A stretch of 64,000 nt of DNA from Tethya wilhelma (Eukaryota > Porifera > Demospongiae > Tethyida > Tethyidae), in NCBI GenBank assembly GCA_964030475.1, contig CAXIPT010000004.1:3677598-3741597 (forward strand). Reading direction: 5' to 3'. A model generated the notes under the pieces. It was not told the DNA's origin. It ran no database searches and saw only the letters and a program-made list of their open reading frames with translations. Position numbers and translations under genes: made by a program. Of this stretch, positions 43,636 to 53,879 are shown piece by piece. Positions within the stretch are counted from its first letter, which is position 1, and every line of letters starts with the position of its first letter.

Positions 43636-44303
43636 TTGGGATGATAAGTTTATCTGTTTGCCTGCTAAGGTTGGTGGTACTACATCAGAAAATCAAGCAG
43701 TAGAGAAAATCCAGATGTCCAGTACTTAAAAGGTTTTAGATGCCCACATTGTTCCAGTGGAAGCTCCTGTAGTGTTGTGGGAACAGTTCAAGTGCTTTCA
43801 TGCGTGCATGTGTGTGTGTGTGTGTGTGTATTCAGTGTTATATACTCAATATTACAGTTCAAAGTTAGTGGCATGGCAGAGGAAACTCTAGTGAATGATG
43901 AATAGACTGTTGAACTTAAGAGCAACTATGCTATAGTATATCCATTGGGTTTTCTTTGTCCCATCATTTTAAGACGCCTTCATGCAAATGTTGCAAGGCA
44001 TCCTAGATTGTCATAACCTTTTATATTGTGACTCAATTTTTTGTATGATTGTAGTTTGTTTGCATAATGTGTCCAATGTTGTTATAGAAAAGAAAGTTTT
44101 AATAATAAGATTGACGTTTTGCTTTTACCCACCATCCGGGTCAAATTTTGCATCAACTTTGTCCTAACATTAATTTGGTGTGGCCTTACAAACATGTCAC
44201 CAAGGTACCACCTACATAATATTTATACATGCAGTAGTATTTGATGATTGACCAGTCTCGTAGTTTTCCTGCCTGTGCTTCTTTGGCGTTCTCCTTTGCT
44301 GCT
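43636..44303. other. Intergenic or intronic, with a GT microsatellite
   Basis: A GT repeat lies at about 43808-43829. Otherwise unrecognised. Confidence 0.4.
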
Positions 44304-44486
44304 ATGGATGAAATTTCTCTAAATGAAGCAGATCGTACGTACAGAGAAATTTCTTCCATTCTTCAGTCTAAGTACCGCCTGCCTAGAGGGCTGTCTGAGA
44401 GAAGCCTGAGCATGAGAAGGTTTGTTGACGAATACAATCTCAAGAGTCAAAAAATAGAGGAAGAAGTAAAGATCACAGTAGAAGAG
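44304..44486 (+). CDS. First exon resembling the N-terminus of integrase-core proteins
   Basis: From ATG 44304 the 61 codons read MDEISLNEADRTYREISSIL, then RLPRGLSERSLSMRRFVDEY, ending GAAGAG|GTGAGT, a strong phase-0 donor. The pattern TYREISS followed by RGLSERSxxRF is, from memory, the start of uncharacterised proteins with a downstream integrase-core domain common in cnidarians and fish. No integrase exon is visible downstream; family F repeats follow at once. Confidence 0.4.
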
Positions 44487-44539
44487 GTGAGTACTAGCTA
44501 CCTAACTATTTTATACTTGTTCATGTAAAAGAGGACCTT

Positions 44540-45450
44540 GGAGAGAGGAAATGGGAACCTGTTAATGCATGATTTAAGCTAATGTATACAAAGTTCGTTC
44601 AATTCATAACTCCTGTACAATTCCTATGGGCACACAGTCAGTAAATGCCTGTAGGAATTGTACAGGAGTTATGAATTGAACGAACTTTGTATATTTTGAT
44701 TTTCCAAAATTATAGCAATCTATATGTCATTCGAAAGCTCATTAATTTTTATGCTGGTTACATTGATACAAGTTCCATTCTCATGCAACAAACCATTGAG
44801 GGGTTATACTTAAAAATATGCAATCAGTACAAGGAAAGCACCTATAAAAGCACCTTGCATAATATACTTAAGACTAGGAATGTCGTATTGTAATGGGACT
44901 TGCGCAAAATTGCACTCAGTGCAATAAGAGCATTCAAATGATATCCATTTTGTTAGTTTTGCTAAATGTAGCCCCAATTAACTCTTCACTCATAAGTGCT
45001 GAATATGCATGAGTGTGATTGTGTGCCCATAGGAATTGTACAGGCAGGGTTTATGAACTTTGTAACAAAAAAGTGGATATCTATATATCATTTGAAAACT
45101 CATTTTATGCTCGTTACATTAATCAAAGTTTCATTCTCATGCAACAATCCAATGAGCAAGTATATTAAAAAATATGTAGGCAGGGCAGAGAATGCACCTA
45201 AAGCACCTTGTGTATATTTAAGACTAGGAAGGTCGTATGGTACTGAGACACTTGCCATTGCATTCAGTGCAATAATTACATTCCAATAATATTCATTTTG
45301 TTAGGTTTTGCTTAACGTAAGCCCAATTAGCTCTTAAGCTATAAGTGCTGAATATGAGTGTGATTGTGTGCCCATAGGAATTGTAAATTGAACTAACTCT
45401 GTATCATCACATTAGTTACCCAAAAGAACACAATCAATAATCATTTGAAA
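44540..45450 (+). repeat. Family F tandem units with a perfect 42-bp palindrome
   Basis: Two to three units of about 345-385 bp share AGGAATTGTACAGG, ATGCTGGTTACATTGATACA, AGCACCTTGCATA, CAATAAGAGCATTCAAATGA and AAGTGCTGAATATG. At 44585-44626 and 44652-44693 a perfect 42-bp inverted repeat (25-bp spacer) joins two F ends head to head. Confidence 0.8.
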
Positions 45451-45540
45451 GCTCATTTTATATTGGTTAGAATATAGTCCAAGTTTAAGGTTTACATTAA
45501 ATTTCTGATTCAGATACGTACATGTGGCCAACTTTGTCAC

Positions 45541-45755
45541 ATGCTGCAAAAGTTTAAGTATGAGGGCCTAGAGCTGATTCCTTCTATATGTTTCAGCAAG
45601 GGGATTGGGCGTTTTCTTTTGACCCCGAAGTCAGGCTATCACCATGTTGAAATTCATGAGCATTTTCACCCATATTTGGGATTTTCCTTGGATTATGGTA
45701 AGTGTTATTTCTATTTTTGTGTGCTTCCCTTTGGTCTAGCTAGGTTAATATAACA
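45541..45755 (+). pseudogene. DIRS-type reverse transcriptase fragment (forward)
   Basis: The frame reads LQKFKYEGLELIPS, then KSGYHHVEIHEHFHPYLGFS and LPFGLA, hallmarks of DIRS-like reverse transcriptases just upstream of the YxDD region, which is missing. The same coding segment occurs at about 60560-60680 on the minus strand. Confidence 0.6.
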
Positions 45756-45756
45756 C

Positions 45757-45876
45757 AAATCAATAACAAGCCAACGTTTCCCTTTGGCATTGAAAACAAC
45801 TTGCATTGGGCTACAGACAATAGGCAGCGACACAGAACGCTGAACACATGAGGATGCAAGCAACTCATCAATGGCA
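45757..45876 (-). pseudogene. DIRS-type reverse transcriptase fragment (inverted)
   Basis: Reverse complement of the RT N-terminal segment seen at 60680-60800 (VVFNAKGKR and LLASSCVQRSVLLPIVCSPL). It lies head-on to the preceding forward RT fragment, which normally follows it, and stops at the N at 45877. Confidence 0.6.
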
Positions 45877-45877
45877 N
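45877..45877. other. Single N, probable scaffold join
   Basis: The RT match breaks here. Sequence to the right is unrelated to the intact counterpart at 60800. Confidence 0.8.
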
Positions 45878-45879
45878 CT

Positions 45880-46303
45880 CTTTGTACCAGTTGCTTTCTT
45901 TAATTCAGTATTTTCATCAGTAAGTGAAGTGACAAGTTGCTTAGCCGACTCAATATTAGCTTGCTCAAGTTTTAGTTGGGTTTCTAACTTTCCTTTTCAT
46001 GTATAAGGGTCGATCTCACTTCAAGGGCAGATAACTCTAGTCTCCATTTCATCTGATTCCAACTGTCTAACAGATTGATGAGAGTTCTTTTTTCCAGTGC
46101 AACAGAACGTAGACGTTCGTTAATGAGGGGTTTAAATGTGACGAAATGTAAACAGCTTTGGTCAGGACATGATCAACCAAAAGTTGTGAAGGACTCGCTT
46201 TTTTTGCACTCAAGTCAGATGCGTATGTGGGCTGAGCCTCTTCATCAGCAGATAAGTTGACGGAAGGAGCTCCATTCTTGTTCGGATGTGATATTGAGTA
46301 CAA
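45880..46303 (-). pseudogene. Unrecognised coiled-coil coding remnant
   Basis: From an ATG at 46303 the frame reads NKNGAPSVNLSADEEAQPTY and shifts once near 46125 into INERLRSVALEKRTLINLLD. It shifts again near 46005 into KLETQLKLEQANIESAKQLV and TSLTDENTELKKATG, ending at the N. Heptad-like leucines and charged residues suggest a coiled coil. Family unknown; the frameshifts suggest decay. Confidence 0.35.
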
Positions 46304-47094
46304 GGAAAAGCTAGAATAAACAGTTCAAAGATACTTGGATAATTTTTGTTTTAATATTATATATGTGACACATTTAGCTATAGCTAATTATGTCACTTAG
46401 CTATAAGTTTCTCAAACTTACTTATTCACAGCAATAGTTACCCCACTTGCAAATGATGAGCTGATTCTCAGACTGGCCAGTCCTTGAGTCAGTATGCTGC
46501 CATCTTAGAAGTCGCCTGTGAAGCGGACTCAGTGAGTGCATGCGTGGATTGGACAAAACTTGACTGGGTATAGCTGTAACTCTCTTCTTCCTTAGAGGCC
46601 TCTCAACTTACAGAGGAGAATACTTGTCCAATATAGCTACACTAACTTTGACACTTTTTGTCGCCCGCTAAAATTGACAACAGCTAGTGTTTAGTATCAA
46701 ATTGAAGCGCATCCTCTCACCAGTCCACGTGGCATTGTTTATGCTAGATATGACCAAATAATATTATGAGGTTAGGTCATGTTTGGGAAAACCCCCACCA
46801 CACTTACAGTTCTACACCCTGACCACAAGGTCAAGCATGTGCAAAATTCAATTGCAAACTTGTGTGGTATCAATCAATACAGGAAGAGTTGCTTAGTATT
46901 GTTCAAAGCATAGAAAATAGATAGCTATAGTTGTAAAGTTTTTTGGGCAGCACAAGGAGAAAAAGTAAGAATTTTGATCAACAGCTGCATAATACATGCA
47001 GTACAATTGTTACTCTACACATTATTTGTGCGTGGGCAGTGAAGTGTTGCCTAAATTTGTACACAATGTTCACTAATTGATTCAGAGTTAGTTC
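46304..47094. other. Intergenic, no gene recognised
   Basis: May hold the promoter of the minus-strand remnant. The phrase CAGTCCACGTGGCATTG at about 46720 includes a CACGTG box. Nothing else is seen. Confidence 0.3.
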
Positions 47095-47636
47095 AATATA
47101 CAACCATAATTCCCATTGGCACACAATCACACTTATATTCAGCACTTATAGGTGAAGAGCTAATTTGAGAGCTAATTTGGCTTACGTTTAGCAACAGATA
47201 ACAAAATTGATATCATTTGATTGCTCTTATCACACTGAATGCAATAGTAAGGGTTACATTTCCATATGACCTTCCAACTTTCAGATAAACACAAGGTACT
47301 TTAAGGTGCTTTTGTTATAATCACTACATATTTTTAAGTATTATCAGTCAATGGTTTCTTGTATGAAAATAGAACTTGTTTCATTGTAACCACCATAATA
47401 TGAGCTTTCAAATGTTACATGGATTGCCACTTTTTAGGTGATACAAAGTGCATTCAGTTTGTAGCCCCTGTACAATTCCACAATCAGCATTATCCAGCAC
47501 TTATAGGTGAAGAGCTAATTTCGCTTACATTTAGCAAAAGAAAACAAGATGGATATCATTTGATTGCTCTTATCACACTGAATGCAATAGTAAGGGTTAC
47601 ATTTCCATATGACCTTCCAACTCTCAGATAAACTTT
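47095..47636 (-). repeat. Family F units, reversed
   Basis: Complementary to the F consensus: TTCCCATTGGCACACAATCA, CAGCACTTATAGGTGAAGAG, GATATCATTTGATTGCTCTT and TGGTTTCTTGTATGAAAAT. One full and one partial unit. Confidence 0.75.
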
Positions 47637-48166
47637 TTTCCGGGTCAGTCGCTTTTGCCATCAGTTTTTAGCGCCTCTCATTAAGTAGCAAGGCGAAAAG
47701 CGTCTCCTTCATATGGCCGCCATTAAAATCTACACTCATGCATAATTCCTTAGCTTCAGGAAAATTCACGACCCTTTCCACACACAAAAGTGTGCGTTAT
47801 TTGGAGTTCAAATAAAAGTTACCTAGGATAGTATAGCATTGCTCTTCTTAAGAGATGAATCAGGACTTTGATTATCATAACATATAGAAAGGCAATTATT
47901 ACCTGCTTGAGATGTGTGTTACATTTCAGTATCAAGCAGACTACACAACTTACAGTGATGATATGCAGCCACACACACCAACTCAATTGTAGAATTATGG
48001 AAAAATGAGAACAAATAAGTAAAAAAAACATTGGAAATGTAATGAGACCCAGGAACGTTAACGGCTAAATCGTAAAAAGAACGCAAACAAGATGGAATGG
48101 CTGTTGGAGTGTGTAAGGAATTCTTTCTGTGGGCAAAATGAGAAACTGATGGACACACACACACAC
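47637..48166 (-). mobile_element. Composite C-spacer-B element, truncated copy
   Basis: A partial B module (47640-47807, including CTCCTTCATATGGCCGCCAT and GTGTGCGTTATTTGGAGT) is followed by the spacer form AGATGTGTGTTACATTTCAG and one C arm (48010-48130). The terminal hairpin and second C arm are missing. Spacer form 1b is shared with 55800-56040 and 60302-60480. Confidence 0.65.
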
Positions 48167-48215
48167 AAAACGACTACCATAATCCTCTGCACGTGCCGAG
48201 GCTTAATATCTTATA
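48167..48215 (-). mobile_element. Repeat D, end fragment
   Basis: The complement of 48167-48207 reads AAGCCTCGGCACGTGCAGAG and then TACGGTAGTCG-like bases, matching the start of repeat D at 36886 and 58727. Confidence 0.55.
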
Positions 48216-49334
48216 AATAAATAAATACATGACCTACAATCAATAGTTTTACTGAAATTACATACGAAATTTAAACATATGGAAAGATTGAGGAATAAGT
48301 CAAAAGACAGACATAAAAGACATAATTGTCCAGTCATTCACACACACATGACTGCAATATAACGTACATTACAGTTATGTCACAAATCCGTATATTCTAC
48401 CTTCAGTAGTTATAGATACAGCCTGTGACAGTTTGTGCACTAATTCTGTCAGCAAGTATTGTACTAGCACATGCAACTTCACTCTATCGCCCCATAAACT
48501 GCAGATGAGCGTACATCTCGGTACAATAACAGGAATACAGGAATACAACCCCTTAAGGTCGAGTTACATCCCTGCGTATATTGTCATTACTGGACTTTTT
48601 GCAATACACCCGTGTTATGTCCCCGTGACTATGCCTCAACTTTTATAATAGCCTAATAATGTAGTTTGAATATCTTGACTCAGGGGTGGCACGGGAGGAT
48701 GTCCTCTTTGTAAGACCGTAAGGCAACATGCAGAGCTGGATATATATTTTCACAATTTCATATATTTTATCAGAATATTGTACTTATCTTCAAGATTTAG
48801 GAAACTTGGTCTCACAAACATTTGGCAGAAATAGAGATATTGCACACCTAATTATATATGCCATTATTTCTCCTTATGGATACCCTAATTTCTGGGCAGA
48901 TCTAATTTTTAATGATTAAAATGTACTAGCTAAGAAAAAATAGACTCTTAAAATGAACATTCATTCCTGTATTAACAAAAGTATGTATTTTTGTGTAGCC
49001 AAGTCCACAAATATTGTTTCTTTTTCATTTTTGCAACTTATATCGAATATATCAAAAATACGATTGAACTGCATTGGCTACCCAAATTGTACGAAATTGA
49101 AAGAAGTTACGTACATACACTCTATTATCAAAGGATATTATAATTATTTGCAGTGCGGCAATCTTGGTGATAATACATTGAAGGATCATTTTCAGAGTGG
49201 TCTACGTAATGCGTATGCAATGTTCAAAATGAACTAATTACTAATTGGGCAATATATTCAAAAAGAATTGTTACAGAAAATAGATCAAAGATCTAGAAGT
49301 AAAGTTTTTTCCATTTTTGCTGATAAATAATTAT
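48216..49334. other. Low-copy region with unrecognised open frames
   Basis: Frames at 48433-48648, 48728-48919 and 48953-49237 are open but show no recognisable domain. The last (CIGYPNCTKLKEVTYIHSII then GNLGDNTLKDHFQSGLRNAY) has the best protein-like composition and could be an exon. No evidence of splicing was found. Confidence 0.3.
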
Positions 49335-49639
49335 AGCTCCTAGTGAAAAAACATTGGAAATGTAATGAGACATAGGAATGGCCAAATCATAAAAAAGAAA
49401 ACAAGATGGAATGGCTAGCTGTTTTAGTGTGTGCAGAATCATTCCTATGTAGGCTGCATGTAGTTCCCAAGTTGAGTCCCTTATCTTGCCGATAGGAATA
49501 CTTCTTTACACACTCAAACAGCCATTCCATCTTTTTTACTTTCTTTTTTATGATTTGGCCGTCTCATTACATTTCCAATGTGTTTTTTTCACTATTCTCA
49601 TTTTTTCATAATTCTACGTCACAGTTGAGTTTGTGTGTA
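49335..49639. mobile_element. Module C palindrome with spacer remnant
   Basis: C arms at about 49347-49440 and 49500-49600 share AACATTGGAAATGTAATGAG and GATGGAATGGCT. The right flank (TTTTTTCATAATTCTAC, GAGTTTGTGTG) is spacer sequence. The B module is absent because the next element begins at 49640. Confidence 0.7.
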
Positions 49640-49845
49640 CCGTATAGCGGGAAATTTTCGTGGGGGAAAATTTTTGCGTTTTCGTCTTGAATAGAAATTC
49701 GCAGGGAAAATTTTCGTGGATTGCGTCTCAACATTACGTGACGACCACATACCTTATAAATTTCGTGGGGGAAAATTTTCGCGGAAAGCTGCCAAACCGC
49801 GAAATTCGCAAAAATTTTCCCCCGCGAAAATTTTCCGCTATACGG
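49640..49845. mobile_element. 206-bp CCGTATAGCGG MITE
   Basis: Ends CCGTATAGCGGGAAATTTTC and its complement, flanked by TA at 49638-49639 and 49846-49847. Almost the whole element can pair (AAAATTTTCG and CGAAAATTTT words recur), and it sits in spacer sequence of a C element. Non-coding. Confidence 0.8.
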
Positions 49846-49985
49846 TATTAAGGTAGTTACTATCAGCATGGATATTATAGCTTATTCTACAATCTATGCT
49901 ATCAGTAAAAAACTTGAGTCACAGTGAACCGAGTCAGGAGCAAAACTTACTTGCTTTGGTCATCTTCTCATAATGTATGGATTGT
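49846..49985. other. 3' flank of the Merlin-type gene
   Basis: Short AT-rich flank. No inverted repeat matching the 51 kb side could be found by eye. Confidence 0.4.
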
Positions 49986-50978
49986 TTACACTGGGTAATG
50001 CCTACTAATATGCAAACACACATTCGCTAAAGCCTCCCCAGCAGTTTTCCCACACCTCCCTCTCCACATAAATTCATCAAGATGAAGAGCCAGCTGTTCA
50101 GAGCTAACCCCCTTCATCCGTTTGAACTTTGTCTTGACCCGGTTCCAATAGCTCTCGACAGTCTGGGTATTGACTCCAGTGGTAGGATCAACAAAATGGA
50201 GTGAGTGATTGACAACCCCATGCCCTGCAATTCCTGGTAGGGATGCCACTCTCCTGTATGCTCGCCAATCATCACTCCAAATTGTCGTACCAGGTAGTGT
50301 GTGCTGTTGGATGATCGGCAGAAGAGTTGCATGGTGTCTACTGGGAACCAACTCCATGTAACCAAGAGCAGGGGTGTGTGAGGTGTCAACAAGTCCGAAG
50401 ACCCACTGTTCCCTTCCTGGTCGTCGTCCACGATTGTACTACATGTACATACATTGTTTGTATGCAGTATGTTAAAGTCTGTCTATACTAAAAATTATTT
50501 TAATTTACTAATTAATTTTTAATTGTAATTATACCTTTGGTTTGTAAGTGAGCAAACTTTCATCGATCTGCACAACAACACCAGGTCCACCTAATCTGAT
50601 TGGTGTCTGGAGCAGCCAAGTTGTGCAGACCTCCCTCAACCACTGGTACACTGCACAGGCAGATGCCTCAGTTACCTCGGCCTCTTCAGCAGCATCTGTG
50701 ACTGGGTAGTTCCTAGCCCACCAGTACATCAAGATCATCCACTTCTTCAAAGGTAGACGAGACTTAGAAAAAAAACTACCATCTCTGATTGATGTGCACT
50801 TGTGACATGCAGGGCAGCAAAACCTGGTGCCATCACTAACATCAGATCTGTCTGAGAGCTGCATAGCGGTGCCACAGGGACATGTCTTGTTTGTAGCCAA
50901 AAGACCCTTTCTTTGCAGATAGGTGATCAGCTGATCAGTTTCTCCAAAAATCACTGGACCTAGCTGCAAGATGGACAT
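49986..50978 (-). CDS. Merlin (IS1016/ISXO2-like) DDE transposase, two exons, apparently intact
   Basis: Exon 1 (50978-50535) and exon 2 (50438-49986) join across a 96-bp phase-0 intron (AAG|GTATAA...ATGTAG|TAC), giving 298 residues. An N-terminal zinc ribbon is visible (CPCG near residue 34, CCPAC near 56). The catalytic triad fits D139 (QIDESLL), D204 (IWSDDWRAY) and E243 (TQTVESYWNRVK), with NHSLHFVDPTTG before the glutamate. This is the signature of Merlin transposases and their bacterial IS1016/ISXO2 relatives. No stop or frameshift occurs. Terminal inverted repeats and 8-9 bp duplications expected for Merlin were not found by eye, so it may be a young element with unseen ends or a domesticated gene. 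Confidence 0.85.
50439..50534 (-). other. Intron of the Merlin-type gene
   Basis: 96 bp, AT-rich, GT at 50534-50533 and AG at 50440-50439 (minus strand). Removing it restores the conserved IDES...YNRGRRPG order of the family. Confidence 0.75.
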
Positions 50979-51013
50979 GTTGAACTTTCCCGCTCGTGGG
51001 GATCAATTTATTT

Positions 51014-51417
51014 CTACGCATGCGTATAACCTATCAAGTGACCACACCCCTTAATTAATTGTAGGGGGCGTGCCCATGTCCCCGCCCACTTAATTAGACC
51101 GCTCGCGCCCTTTGTCCGTTCTCTATAGGAGATCCTAGCCATTGTCTGGGAGGGTGGAGTCGGAGTCTTCTGTGTAGCCATTGTCTGGGAGGGTGGAGTC
51201 GGAGTCTTCTGTGTAGCCATTGTCTGGGAGGGTGGAGTTGGAGTCTTCTTGGTAGCCATTGTCTGGGAGGGTGGAGTCGGAGTCTTCTTGGTAGCCATTG
51301 TCTGGGAGGGTGGAGTTGGAGTCTTCTGGGTAGCCATTGTCTGGGAGGGTGGAGTCGGAGTCTTCTTGGTAGCCATTGTCTGGAAGGGTGGAGTCAGAGT
51401 CTATTGTCTGGGAGGGT
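51014..51417 (-). CDS. Open frame of 13-residue repeats (MATxKTPTPPSQT), partial
   Basis: At least seven 39-bp units (51137-51417) encode MATQKTPTPPSQT or MATKKTPTPPSQT on the minus strand, followed by a unique 40-residue C-terminus (ISYRERTKGASG...) and a stop. Every unit begins with ATG. In this frame several inter-unit differences are silent (ACA/ACC, CCG/CCA), while the alternative acidic frame (YxEDSDSTLPDNG) changes residues at the same sites. The N-terminus is lost at the N at 51418. Function unknown; a plain minisatellite with chance frames is the alternative. Confidence 0.35.
51137..51417. repeat. 39-bp minisatellite, seven or more units
   Basis: Tandem units AGCCATTGTCTGGGAGGGTG plus GAGTCGGAGTCTTCTGTGT with few substitutions. 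It runs into the N, so the true copy number is unknown. Confidence 0.95.
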
Positions 51418-51418
51418 N
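51418..51418. other. Single N, probable scaffold join
   Basis: Falls within the tandem repeat array, a typical place for an assembly break. Confidence 0.8.
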
Positions 51419-51419
51419 C

Positions 51420-51850
51420 TAATGAGCCCAAAAACTCAGCCTAAAACCATCGCTAAAGTACCAAACTAAAATATGCCAAACCTCCAATTTTCTCCATCTT
51501 CTTCTATGTTGGCAAGAGTTTTCATAGAGACTACTCGCTTTCAGAAGCTGATTCTTGAAGGAATAAACTTGTCTTCAATCGCTTTTGCCACTGGTATTTT
51601 GTATCTCTCATTGAGTCGCTAGATACAAAGTGAAAAACGCCTTCTCCATATGGCGGCCATTAATTTCTAAACTCATGCATTAGCTAGCTAGTCTACTGAT
51701 CCTTTCCATATTCAAACGGGCGTTATTTGGAATCTATTACAAGCATGCAGTGCCCCAAGTTCTGGTTCTGTCCTATCCTCTCGTTCTCTGTGTTCAGTTC
51801 TTCAGTAGGAAAATTATCTTTAGATAACAAGATACACATATGATTATATT
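51420..51850 (-). mobile_element. Family B with spacer2, partial
   Basis: Module B, reversed and lacking its hairpin end (lost at the N), runs 51420-51735. Spacer2 sequence shared with 18263-18536 and 59790-59930 follows (CAGTGCCCCAAGTTCTGGTT). Confidence 0.65.
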
Positions 51851-52724
51851 TATATATTATTGTTTTTGTTTACCTCACTGTACCTCATTATGACATGACA
51901 CACAGCACCAGCTATGTGGGTGGTGGTGGAGTTAGGGGTATGCATGCCCTGAATGGGTTATTGAAGCATGATAACTAAATAGTGGTCAAGTGTTGACGCT
52001 CGTCTGATTCTTCCCAGTGTCCCATCATGCATACCCCACTTACGAACATATATATGGTCTCCCCTGTAATCCAACTCATCAGAGCCATTTCTGACCTTCT
52101 TGAACAAACATATATTATCGTCAGTGACCTTAACATAATTATAACAGAGCCATCTCTGACCTTCAACAAACATATATCATCAGAGCCATCTCTGACCTCA
52201 TTCCTTACCAAGGCCACGCCTGGTAGAACACAGAGAGGGCTTCCTGCAGTTATTTTTCACAGTATTAAGCCTTGAAGAGATGTTTGGGGGGAGGCCCTAC
52301 AATCAGAGCTATCACCTTCAGTGATCCCCCCCAAACATTCCTTTATATACTGTATCTAGCCCTTCCCTTAAACCTTCCTCTGCCTACCTATTATCATTTG
52401 AGATAGGAATAACAGTTCAAATGATGATAGAACTCTTCATGTGTATATAGTCAGACAGATATAACATGAAGCGATACATGTATATAGCAAACTGAGTGTG
52501 GATATGACCAGAACAATGCAACATGAATGAAAACATGAGTGTTAGGCAGGAACCTAAGCTGGTGACAAATGAACATTAGCAGGCGAATGTGACATAAAGA
52601 CAATGTACATGACAAACAGATGTGTGGTAAGGTACCTATAAGAACCTGTTAACAAATTAATGTGATGTGAGACAACTGCCTGCGAACTGCGTGGTACTGA
52701 AGTGTATTTTGATTTTCCTGGCCG
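51851..52724. other. Intergenic; short tandem repeat of CAGAGCCATCTCTGACCTY
   Basis: Three units around 52080, 52145 and 52180 contain AGAGCCAT.TCTGACCT and ACAAACATATAT. No gene. May include the terminal repeats of the neighbouring DIRS-like element, which I could not delimit. Confidence 0.4.
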
Positions 52725-53667
52725 GTCCTTGATTAGCCTATCAGAGTATGAAGCCAGTTCTGCTGAGACGTATGTCTTATAGCAATCGTTTTTCCAGCCT
52801 CCTAGAGTCTGAATTGCAGAGTCCTCAATACCTTTTGCTGCTGCTGTAGTAAGAATGACCTGAGCAGTCCAACCCAGCCTGTGTAAGCACCTCTCTAAGT
52901 CCTGTGACTAATTGGCTCCGAGTTAATGAATTTAAGTACCATCATTATGGCAAAATAGTGGGCCTTGCTTTAGTCCCCGGATAAGTATGCCAATAGTGAC
53001 TTAACTGGGCAGACATCAGACTTGGTTTTGCCGAGGACTATCGTGGTGCCTTTCTGTATTTGATCTGTCTTAGAAGCTTTTATTCGAAGATAGACCATGG
53101 TTGGATTCTGGGAGTTATCAACAGAAATGTCATTTACATATATGGTGCCAGTTAGGGTCGAATGAGTTTGACGGCGTTGTGAACTCTCCAGATCTGAGGA
53201 ACCCAAAGAATCCCATAGCCCAAAGTAGGCGATTCTCCAAACAGTGAGGATGTTCATTAAAACTTCAGTAGAATGAATGGTGTGATGGGCAATCTTTTAT
53301 CTTGGCCTGGAGGTTTAAGTTAGTAAGTACTTCTTAGCAACAGATCTAACTGTAATTTGGCCTTAAACGGATCTTCCTGACCTTGAGAAATGAGCATAAA
53401 TCGAACCGCCGACAGGTAGCTCCTGATAGTTGAATATGAGAGTCGTCGAGACAGATCTACTGTATACAGTATCACAGTATCAGCTGCTGTTTGGATGGGA
53501 GTCAGGTTAAATTTTTTGCAGAAAGAGCTCTGTCTTGGGACACCAGTGACTTCCTCCAATCTTCTGATAGCTAGTCTGGTTGGTTCTCTACTAGTATGTG
53601 CCATAACTGAGGGGATTGGAGTTGGGTTCTTGTTGGTGTTGGGGTTGTTCGAGAAGAAAACCTGCAT
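52725..53667 (-). pseudogene. Tyrosine recombinase of the DIRS-like element
   Basis: The core-binding half is a clean frame (53667-53320): TRLAIRRLEEVTG, LSYSTIRSYLSAVRFM. The catalytic half (53257-52970) has IKASKTDQIQKGTTIVLGKT and CPVKSLLAYL. After shifts, 52860-52725 reads TTAAAKGIEDSAIQTLGGWK then YKTYVSAELASYSDRLI, placing the nucleophilic Tyr in YKTYV and remnants of the GHS motif just before. Only small indels separate it from an intact domain. Confidence 0.75.
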
Positions 53668-53879
53668 AAGATTACGAGAAACAGCATAGTGTGTTCAGCT
53701 ATAGCTAGAATGATGGGTAGTAGTTCTTTGACATTATGTAACCACATGCTGTTCCAGAATCCAGGATTAACACATTCGTTCCAGCATGCCCTACTGTCCC
53801 AAAGCGTCAGTTGCTTCTGGAGACCAGAGTGTCGAGATATTCTGCATCATACTCAAACTGTTCCATGCTTGTAGAAAAC

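Noticed and set aside
49340..51130. Terminal inverted repeats for the Merlin-type gene
   Set aside because: I compared both flanks by eye and saw no convincing pair. A computed self-alignment of 49.3-51.5 kb would settle it.
51135..51431. Acidic 13-residue repeat protein (YxEDSDSTLPDNG)
   Set aside because: Same DNA as the MATxKTPTPPSQT frame, but inter-unit changes alter residues here, and the frame contains the N.
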